Positions 22,921-29,206 of a stretch of 31,448 bases of DNA are shown here, piece by piece; within the stretch, counting starts at the first letter, position 1; each line of letters starts with the position of its first letter. The position numbers were made by a program, and so were the translations under genes. Below the pieces are notes generated by a model that was given only the letters and a program-made list of their open reading frames with translations, had not been told where the DNA came from and ran no database searches. The stretch is from CAZDET01 sp964504335. Its GTDB lineage: Bacteria > Bacteroidota > Bacteroidia > Chitinophagales > Saprospiraceae. The stretch lies in assembly GCA_964504335.1 (NCBI GenBank), contig CAZDET010000058.1:1-31448 (forward strand). Reading direction: 5' to 3'.

Positions 22921-25344
22921 TTAGTTTTTGTTTAGGCGGAGGACGGTGCGATTATCGGCCACTTCAATAGCCACCAGGTAGGTCCCGTTGGGGAGGTCGC
23001 TCATACCGATGGTAAGCTGTTGGGGGCCGGCGTCGCGTTGCCGGCTGTCGACTTGTCGAATGAGGCGGCCTTCCAGGTTGAGGAGGTTGACGGAGACCAG
23101 TTGGGCCTGGGGTAACTCGAACTGGAGAATGGCTTCTGCATCCGTCGGATTAGGAAATAGTTGTACCTTTTTCAGTAGTTCATCAGGGGCAGCAGCAATG
23201 GTCGTCTGGGTGGATGGTGGTGCCGGCGTGGCAATATCTTCTACCACATCAGTAGGCCTTTTCTTGGATCCGGTGGTTTCGGTCTGATCGTTTAGCCGAA
23301 TGACTACGACCGATCCATTACCCTTCCGAAGAAGCTTTCCTTCCGGGGGCAGTTTTGCCGTACCATCTGTGGTAAAAATCTCCACTACACCGTTTCGGGC
23401 GCGGGAGCCAAAATTCTTGGCAGCTACTTTGCCCTTCAGCACTCGGATCGAATCAATATCTGCGGGTGCATATCCCTTTATCTGATTGCGTTCTACTTCT
23501 TGGCCATCTACCACATACACCTTGGCGTCGACTCGCTTCAGGTACTTCTGCAAATCGAACTCGGGCAGGTCCATGTTTTCTGGGAGCTTGATAGAGGGCC
23601 GGTCTTTAGTAGTTATTTCTACGATTCCGTTTTCGCCCCGTTGGCCGTGCGTCTCTATGGCTTTTTCGCCTTTTAATACTTCGATGGTCTCGATGTCTTC
23701 GGGAACTAATTTACGTATTTGCCACTCCTTTACTTCTGCCCCGTCAATGAAAAAGAGAGGCTTGGCTTTGTCTGATCCATTTTGACCATCGCGTCTGTGG
23801 TTGAGGATAATTGTCTCTTTTTCATCGGGGTTTTGAAGAAAAAGATTCTCTTTCCCGAGGTCAAATAGGAATTCCTCCGAAGTGCCCTCCTGATCTTCTT
23901 TTTGGAAGAAGATACGACGCTTCTCATCTTCAATATTGCGGATAAAGACCCGATTACCCTCGACTTTCTCGTCCTGCTTCATAATGATGATAGTATCGAT
24001 CAAAGCATCATTGGGAAAAGGGGGGCCTTGAATGCGGATTGTGCTATCACGATGGTAGGTTTTGGGGTGGATCATGATGATGGTGTCGGAAATCAGTTGG
24101 GCATCATCGACTTTCAGATGGAGCATCTCCGCCTCTGTGGGCAGGCTATCGCTGATAATGCGCTTGATGCGAATGATGTGTTTGTTCTCTTCGGTAGGCA
24201 GGGAATCCAGCAGACCCGGCAGGCGGTCTTCATCGCCTGGGCCGATCACTCTTATTTCGATCACTTCCTCGTCATCTGGAATAGTATCAAGTGCGACTAT
24301 TGGAGCGGGGGATGCCTCCGTAAGGTATTCTTCCGGTACGTCCGGCTCTGTCTGAAGACTGGCAGCAGCCAGCAGAAACATAGATAGGCAGAGTGACAAA
24401 CCGGTGAGCACGCTGCGCCGGTAAAAAGGACGGGGAGGCAAACTAAATAAGCGCTGTATGCGCACAGTAAGAGTTGATTTTGACGGAATCATCGCCATGG
24501 TCAATGTGTGTTTAACGGTCGCTTCACGGCGGGAGAGATCCAGAATGGTTTGCGCGTAATCGTGCGGTTGCTGACCACTCCAGCGGAGGGCCAGGTCGTC
24601 GCAGCAGTGTTCGCGGGCTGCCTGAATTTCCCGGGAAAGCCACCAGGTTATCGGATGAAAGAAAAGCAGGGTCTCGACTACGGTTTGTAGCCAGTTGACC
24701 AGGTAATCGTGCCGTTGGATGTGAGCCAGCTCGTGGAGCAAGATGGCTTCGACTTCCGCAGGTGACAATTGATTGATGAGTCCTATTGGAAAAAGAATGT
24801 AGGGCCGTAAATGGCCAATGGTAACGGGGGTCTGAATCCGGTTGGTATGTCCGAACCGAATGATCTTTTGGATGCCGGTGCGGGCTTGCAGATGCGCCAG
24901 AAGCGGGATGGAAGTGATGTCGATCGACCGGCGAAGCCGATGAAGCCAGTAAAGCTCCCCGAGGAAACGAGCGCTGAACAACAGCAGTCCGATGTACCAG
25001 GCCAGTGCGATATGAGGAGACCATTGCTCCAGGATTGGAAGAATTCCGGTGGATGAAGAATCCGTGATATAGGAGATTGCCTCCGGCGCAAGGAAAAGGA
25101 CCGTGTCCGAGGGTTGGGCCGGAGTGAGCACCTCCGCCGGCCATTGCAGATATACATTGGTAACCCAACAAATGAGTAGCACCCCCAGTGAGGACAAACT
25201 GATCCAGTAGCGCGCCAGCGATTGCTCGATGGGAATGACCACCCAGAGCAACCGGACGATCAAGCCAAGCAATAGCCCCTGCCAAAAGACGTGAATCAGG
25301 CTCATACCGAGCGCTTCGAGAATTGCCGTATCGAAAAGCACCAT
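22921..25344 (-). CDS. BlaR1-like M56 membrane metallopeptidase with TonB-plug-like repeats and T9SS-like C-terminus
   Basis: The start at 25344 follows the BlaI stop by two bases, giving 807 residues. N-terminal membrane helices surround a zinc-peptidase site: HELAH (His204, Glu205, His208) and EHCCDD from Glu245, as in BlaR1/MecR1 (family M56), which cleave the partner repressor after sensing a signal. One more membrane helix lies near 325-345. The rest is unusual. After an extended acidic linker come two segments (about 528-580 and 606-660) with PEDIETIEVLKG or PADIDSIRVLKG followed by GxxGENGIVEI-like text, which mimic the plug motif of TonB-dependent receptors. The last 85 residues (LFPNPTDAEA to LRLNKN) match a T9SS type A sorting domain. 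No penicillin-binding sensor domain is present. Confidence 0.88.
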   Translation of the reverse strand: MVLFDTAILEALGMSLIHVFWQGLLLGLIVRLLWVVIPIEQSLARYWISLSSLGVLLICWVTNVYLQWPAEVLTPAQPSDTVLFLAPEAISYITDSSSTGILPILEQWSPHIALAWYIGLLLFSARFLGELYWLHRLRRSIDITSIPLLAHLQARTGIQKIIRFGHTNRIQTPVTIGHLRPYILFPIGLINQLSPAEVEAILLHELAHIQRHDYLVNWLQTVVETLLFFHPITWWLSREIQAAREHCCDDLALRWSGQQPHDYAQTILDLSRREATVKHTLTMAMIPSKSTLTVRIQRLFSLPPRPFYRRSVLTGLSLCLSMFLLAAASLQTEPDVPEEYLTEASPAPIVALDTIPDDEEVIEIRVIGPGDEDRLPGLLDSLPTEENKHIIRIKRIISDSLPTEAEMLHLKVDDAQLISDTIIMIHPKTYHRDSTIRIQGPPFPNDALIDTIIIMKQDEKVEGNRVFIRNIEDEKRRIFFQKEDQEGTSEEFLFDLGKENLFLQNPDEKETIILNHRRDGQNGSDKAKPLFFIDGAEVKEWQIRKLVPEDIETIEVLKGEKAIETHGQRGENGIVEITTKDRPSIKLPENMDLPEFDLQKYLKRVDAKVYVVDGQEVERNQIKGYAPADIDSIRVLKGKVAAKNFGSRARNGVVEIFTTDGTAKLPPEGKLLRKGNGSVVVIRLNDQTETTGSKKRPTDVVEDIATPAPPSTQTTIAAAPDELLKKVQLFPNPTDAEAILQFELPQAQLVSVNLLNLEGRLIRQVDSRQRDAGPQQLTIGMSDLPNGTYLVAIEVADNRTVLRLNKN

Positions 25345-25346
25345 GA

Positions 25347-25733
25347 TTATTGCTTCTTTTGTTGGTCTAACCATTGTTGCAAAGCCTCTATCTCCGCTTG
25401 GGAGGCCTTTCCCCGGCCCAGCACCCGTTGCACCAGTCGCAGGGAAGATCCTCCAAACGCATTGTTTACCAGCCGGTCCAGCAGATTTTCCTGCACTTCC
25501 TGCTCTGTAATGGTCGCTTCGTAGAGATGGAGTTTCCCTTGCTTGTGCCGCCGCAGCAAGCCCTTGTCCTCATACATCCGCTGCATCTGTTTCAATACCG
25601 TGGTATAGCCGATGTCCCGTTTGCGGCTTAGCTCCTCATACACTTCCCGTACGGAGCGAGGTTGCTTCTGCCAGAGCGTTTGTAGTATTTCCAATTCTGC
25701 CTCGGTGGGGGGCGACAGTCGTTTTGCGGCCAT
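25347..25733 (-). CDS. BlaI/MecI/CopY-family transcriptional repressor
   Basis: This is a 128-residue winged-helix repressor, the usual family length. The N-terminal DNA-binding part reads LSPPTEAELEILQTLW, then SVREVYEELSRKRDIGYTTVLKQMQRMYEDKGLL, the family's recognition helix and wing; the C-terminal half is the dimerisation region, cut by the partner peptidase in the Bla/Mec systems. The stop overlaps the start region of the M56 gene with only two bases between, so they are translationally coupled. Two identical palindromes lie immediately upstream of its start, overlapping a -7 promoter box, showing autoregulation of the operon. No beta-lactamase gene is nearby, so the regulated process is unknown. 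Confidence 0.93.
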   Translation of the reverse strand: MAAKRLSPPTEAELEILQTLWQKQPRSVREVYEELSRKRDIGYTTVLKQMQRMYEDKGLLRRHKQGKLHLYEATITEQEVQENLLDRLVNNAFGGSSLRLVQRVLGRGKASQAEIEALQQWLDQQKKQ

Positions 25734-25749
25734 GTGCGGTTGTTTGATG

Positions 25750-25757
25750 CAAATATA
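25750..25757 (-). promoter_or_regulatory. -7 promoter box of the blaI-M56 operon
   Basis: On the minus strand TATATTTG matches TAnnTTTG exactly. A TTG lies 20 bases upstream of it as a weak -33 element. The box is only 16 bases before the BlaI ATG, so the leader is very short. Confidence 0.65.
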
Positions 25758-25773
25758 TACGACAATTGTCGTA
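25758..25773. promoter_or_regulatory. BlaI-type operator 1
   Basis: Perfect 16-bp palindrome TACGACAATTGTCGTA, resembling the Bla/Mec operator core (TACA..TGTA type). It sits between the -33 and -7 elements, where bound repressor would block RNA polymerase. Confidence 0.88.
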
Positions 25774-25786
25774 GGAGCAAGTTTTT

Positions 25787-25802
25787 TACGACAATTGTCG
25801 TA
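25787..25802. promoter_or_regulatory. BlaI-type operator 2
   Basis: A second perfect copy of TACGACAATTGTCGTA, centred 29 bp from the first (close to three helical turns), just upstream of the -33 region. The spacing favours two dimers bound on the same face. Confidence 0.88.
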
Positions 25803-25808
25803 GAAAAA

Positions 25809-25834
25809 GTGTGGGTGTGGGTTTGAGTGTGAGT
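25809..25834. repeat. GTGTGGG/GTTTGAGTGTGAG low-complexity tract
   Basis: A short GT-rich tract next to operator 2 in the blaI-typA divergent region, of the same type as those at 10618-10639 and 22891-22919. Confidence 0.7.
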
Positions 25835-25878
25835 GAATGGATAATAAAAAATTAAATATCTAAAAGTCTAAATGTCTA

Positions 25879-25892
25879 TGCCGCTAGCGGCA
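25879..25892. repeat. 14-bp perfect palindrome centred on GCTAGC
   Basis: TGCCGCTAGCGGCA, within AT-rich text of CTAAA words upstream of typA. It shares the GCTAGC centre with the larger palindrome at 4493-4514. Confidence 0.6.
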
Positions 25893-25935
25893 CCACTAAG
25901 TGCTAAAATCTAATAAACTAACGAACTAATTTCCC

Positions 25936-25943
25936 TACCTTTG
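25936..25943 (+). promoter_or_regulatory. -7 promoter box of typA
   Basis: TACCTTTG matches TAnnTTTG exactly and lies 46 bases before the ATG at 25989. A TTG inside this box (25941) opens the same frame but cannot be the start if this is the promoter. Confidence 0.65.
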
Positions 25944-25988
25944 CGGCCTCTTAAACGACGGGTTGTACCGTTGAAAGGAATGAAGGAA

Positions 25989-27794
25989 ATGCAAGACATC
26001 CGAAATATTGCCATCATTGCGCACGTCGATCACGGCAAAACGACGCTGGTGGATAAAATGCTCCTGGCGGGTCAGCTGTTTGGCGATCACGAAACGCCGG
26101 GCGAGCTCATCCTCGATAACAATGATCTGGAGCGTGAACGCGGGATCACCATTCTATCCAAGAATGTGTCGATCACGTACAAAGGCGTGAAGATTAATAT
26201 CATTGATACCCCGGGCCACGCCGACTTCGGTGGGGAAGTGGAACGGGTGCTCAACATGGCCGATAGCGTGCTGCTGTTGGTCGATGCATTCGAGGGGCCC
26301 ATGCCGCAAACGCGCTTTGTGCTGCAGAAAGCACTAGAGCTAGGCCTGCGGCCAATGGTTGTTGTTAATAAAGTGGACAAACCCAACTGCACTCCCGAAG
26401 AGACCCAGGAGGCCGTCTTCGACCTGATGTTCAACTTGGGCGCAACCGAAGAACAGCTCGATTTTCCCACCGTTTACGGGTCGGCGAAATACGGCTGGAT
26501 GAGTGAGGACTGGCGCCAGGAAACGGACAATATCACTCCGCTGCTCGATGCGATTCTCGAGCACGTGCCTGCCCCCACTATTCCGGAGGGTAATACCCAG
26601 TTGTTGGTTACGAGCATCGATTACTCGCCTTACCTGGGGCGGATTGCCATCGGTCGGTTGACGCGCGGTGAGCTGCACGCCAACAGTCCGGTAAACTTAG
26701 TGAAAAAGGATGGCAACACGGAGAAACACCGCATCCGGAAGCTCTTTGTGTACGAGGGCTTTGAACGCAAGGAGGTCGACTCCGTGCAAGCGGGCGACAT
26801 CTGTGCGGTTTTTGGGATCGAGGGCTTCGAAATAGGAGATACCATCGCAGATTTAGAAGCCCCGGAGGCGCTTCCTACGATTGCCATCGACGAGCCGACG
26901 CTAAGTATGGTCTTCACGATCAACGATTCACCCTTCTTTGGTCAGGAGGGCAAGTATGTGACCTCCCGCCATATTCACGACCGCCTGCACGCTGAGTTGG
27001 AGCGCAATCTGGCGCTGCGGGTAGAGCAGACCGATTCGCCGGAGGTCTTTCGGGTATTTGGCCGGGGCGTGCTGCACCTCTCGGTGCTGATCGAAACGAT
27101 GCGCCGGGAGGGCTATGAATTGCAAATCGGACAGCCCCAGGTCATCACTCGTGAAATCGACGGGAAGAAAAACGAACCAGTAGAAGAACTCACCATCGAC
27201 CTGCCCGAACCGGTGAGCGGAACGGTGATCAACATGGTCACGCAGCGCAAAGGCGTCATGCTGTCCATGGCTCCCAAGGGCGACCGGATGATCCTGGAGT
27301 TTGAAATCCCCAGCCGCGGCATTATCGGATTGCGGTCGCAGGTGCTCACCGCCACGGCGGGTGAGGCCATCATGACGCATCGTTTTAAGGAGTTTCAACC
27401 CCATAAGGGAGATATTCCCGGACGCCTGAACGGTTCCCTCATTTCCATGGAAAACGGGAAGGCCATTCCCTTCGCGATCAATAACCTACAGGAACGCGGT
27501 CGCTTTTTTGTCGAAGCGGGCCAGGACATTTACGAGGGGCAGGTCGTCGGGGAAAACAGCCGTCCGAACGACCTCGTGGTCAACCTCACTAAAACGAAGA
27601 AGCTCACTAATATGCGCTCCGCCGGCTCCGACGATAAGGTTCGCCTGATTCCGCCGCGTAAGTTTAGCCTCGAAGAAGCTTTGGAATACATCCAGTCGGA
27701 CGAGTACGTCGAAGTGACCCCAGAGAACATTCGCTTGCGAAAGATCCTGCTGCGTGAAGCAGAGCGGAAGCGAGGGGGGAAGATTCCGTTTTAA
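25989..27794 (+). CDS. typA: ribosome-binding translational GTPase TypA/BipA
   Basis: About 601 residues from the ATG at 25989, where family members begin (MQDIRNIAIIAHVDHGKTTL); an ATG three codons earlier (25980) is also possible. The G domain shows G1 AHVDHGKTT, G2 RERGIT, G3 DTPGHADFGGE and G4 NKVDKP. The EF-G-like domains and the TypA-specific C-terminal region follow (GIIGLRSQVLTATAGEAIMTHRF, then LTNMRSAGSDDKVRLIPPRKFSLEEALEYI). TypA binds the ribosome at the EF-G site and assists ribosome assembly and stress or cold growth. It is a single gene, with its own -7 box and a strong terminator, convergent with the rhodopsin gene. It is the most confident assignment in the window. Confidence 0.98.
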   Translation: MQDIRNIAIIAHVDHGKTTLVDKMLLAGQLFGDHETPGELILDNNDLERERGITILSKNVSITYKGVKINIIDTPGHADFGGEVERVLNMADSVLLLVDAFEGPMPQTRFVLQKALELGLRPMVVVNKVDKPNCTPEETQEAVFDLMFNLGATEEQLDFPTVYGSAKYGWMSEDWRQETDNITPLLDAILEHVPAPTIPEGNTQLLVTSIDYSPYLGRIAIGRLTRGELHANSPVNLVKKDGNTEKHRIRKLFVYEGFERKEVDSVQAGDICAVFGIEGFEIGDTIADLEAPEALPTIAIDEPTLSMVFTINDSPFFGQEGKYVTSRHIHDRLHAELERNLALRVEQTDSPEVFRVFGRGVLHLSVLIETMRREGYELQIGQPQVITREIDGKKNEPVEELTIDLPEPVSGTVINMVTQRKGVMLSMAPKGDRMILEFEIPSRGIIGLRSQVLTATAGEAIMTHRFKEFQPHKGDIPGRLNGSLISMENGKAIPFAINNLQERGRFFVEAGQDIYEGQVVGENSRPNDLVVNLTKTKKLTNMRSAGSDDKVRLIPPRKFSLEEALEYIQSDEYVEVTPENIRLRKILLREAERKRGGKIPF

Positions 27795-27828
27795 GGTTTA
27801 GGGATTAGATTTTAGATCTTAGGATTGT
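27795..27828. repeat. short TTAGG/TTTTAGA low-complexity tract
   Basis: Text built from TTTAGGG, TTTTAGA and CTTAGGA units directly after the typA stop, resembling the GGGTTTTAGG spacer near 2530. It is short and imperfect. Confidence 0.4.
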
Positions 27829-27910
27829 TTCTGTTTTTACAGAACGATGTGATTCCGGTTTTTCGTCCTGTCCTGTCTGACTGTTGCACTCGGGTGAGGA
27901 GAATAGAATT

Positions 27911-27951
27911 AAAAAAGAACGACCTTCTAACTGGTAGAAGGCCGTTCTTTT
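27911..27951. terminator. bidirectional terminator between typA and the rhodopsin gene
   Basis: Stem AAAAGAACG-CCTTCTA (27913-27929, one mismatch at 27922) pairs with TAGAAGG-CGTTCTTTT (27935-27951), loop ACTGG. The A-run on one side and T-run on the other allow termination in both directions. Confidence 0.88.
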
Positions 27952-27971
27952 AGCTTGTTTTAGTAGGTTCT

Positions 27972-27995
27972 TAATACCTCAAAACCGGGGTATTA
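27972..27995. terminator. second hairpin after the rhodopsin gene
   Basis: Perfect 7-bp stem TAATACC / GGTATTA with a 10-base loop, between the rhodopsin stop and the main terminator. It may stabilise the 3' end of the rhodopsin transcript. Confidence 0.4.
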
Positions 27996-28015
27996 GAAAG
28001 TTCAGTACCTGCAAA

Positions 28016-28789
28016 TTAGGCAGACATTTCAGTTTCAGTGGCACTGCGCGTAACGCCAACGCCCTGACGGCTAGCGCTCACTGACAGAGAATAAATCACC
28101 AAACCAAATCCGATCTTGTTGATCGCATCACCGATGTTGTAAAAGAGGTCAAGTGTCTCGGGAGCCAACACACCGTCCAACCATCCACCGGGGATTGTCA
28201 TGTAGCCGAGCGGGTAAATTGCCCATCCTACCAATACAAAGTAAGACAGCGCAGTGAAGGCGCTTTGCAGGGCGGGGTTGTCGGAGTTGCGAGACAGACG
28301 CTTGGCAGAACCCAACCATACCTCATATAGGATACCTACGTAACCCAGTGTAGAGATGAAGCCCCACAGCACAGAGCTGTCGCGGTATACGGTCTCGCCG
28401 AGGTAACCAGCTACGAGCATCCACACAGAATAGAAGATCATCCGCCACAACAGTCCTTGCTTAGCACCGAAGGCACGCAGGATCAAGTAGAATTCTACAC
28501 ACATCAAAGGCACCGTGAGGATCCAGTCGATGTAGCGGAATTCAGTCGGAGAAGTTCCATTCTCCGCCCAGAAGTCGCGCATGTAGAAGTAGTGTACAGC
28601 GGCAATGAAAGTGATCAGACCAGCGATCAGCATGGAATCTCTCCACTTACCTTCAACCTGGCTGAATTGAAAAAAGAAGAAAACTGTGGCAGCCATCATC
28701 GCCATAGAGCTGATGAAGAATGTGAAGCCAACATAATCCCCGCTCTGGAGCGTAGCCAGCATCAGCGGGTTGCTAAATCCATATTCCAT
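28016..28789 (-). CDS. light-driven proton pump rhodopsin (proteorhodopsin/xanthorhodopsin type)
   Basis: The start at 28789 (MEYGFSNPLM) gives 257 residues with seven hydrophobic helices; a longer frame to 28876 adds an implausible leader. Helix C reads RYIDWILTVPLMCVEF with Asp88, Thr92 and Glu99, the DTE set of outward proton pumps: Asp88 is the proton acceptor and Glu99 the donor. His66 matches the proteorhodopsin His that pairs with the acceptor. Lys225 (GDAINKIGFG) binds retinal. Met96 at the spectral-tuning site suggests green absorption. Gly143 in helix E falls where xanthorhodopsin has the glycine that opens a window for a carotenoid antenna. The protein acts in the inner membrane and makes proton-motive force in light. 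No retinal-synthesis gene is adjacent. Confidence 0.95.
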   Translation of the reverse strand: MEYGFSNPLMLATLQSGDYVGFTFFISSMAMMAATVFFFFQFSQVEGKWRDSMLIAGLITFIAAVHYFYMRDFWAENGTSPTEFRYIDWILTVPLMCVEFYLILRAFGAKQGLLWRMIFYSVWMLVAGYLGETVYRDSSVLWGFISTLGYVGILYEVWLGSAKRLSRNSDNPALQSAFTALSYFVLVGWAIYPLGYMTIPGGWLDGVLAPETLDLFYNIGDAINKIGFGLVIYSLSVSASRQGVGVTRSATETEMSA

Positions 28790-29206
28790 AATTGGAAGTG
28801 TTGATGTATTGTTAAGAAAAGTGATTTGTTTCGTTTTGTTTTGAACTAATAAGGCGATGACGTGCCTTACACCCATGCAGCAACTTTAAAGCTGCTACCT
28901 GGCTCACAGGTGAAGTCCTTCTTGTTGATAGGTGGTAGTGGAGGGATAGGCGGAATGACCTTCCAATAGTAACTGCCCTCTTAGAATTGATGCTGTAAAT
29001 ATGCATAGAATTCCGGAAATGCTGAAATTTTACGCCTAACAGCAGCGATAAAGTTTTGTTTAGAAAAAAATAACCGAAGATTATTTCTTTTCTCTCGGCA
29101 GGGGAAAACACTCTCAGAATGGGATTGTAAAATCCAAATTTTCCGCACAATATTTTTTGTAGAACGGCGCTTTTCTAAGTGCGAAACTGAAACGTGCTCT
29201 TAAAAA
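28790..29206. other. divergent intergenic region between rhodopsin and adhesin genes
   Basis: About 417 bases hold the promoters of two divergent genes. A near-palindrome around 28878-28897 centres on CTTTAAAG. AT-rich text at 29030-29160 probably serves the adhesin side. I could not locate a perfect TAnnTTTG box for either gene, and short ORFs here are not convincing. Confidence 0.5.

Noticed and set aside
25941..25988. TTG start extending TypA by 16 residues
   Set aside because: The TTG is inside a perfect -7 box (25936-25943), and homologues begin at the later Met.
28812..29150. 112-codon minus-strand ORF upstream of the rhodopsin gene
   Set aside because: It overlaps the divergent promoter region and has no recognisable domain.
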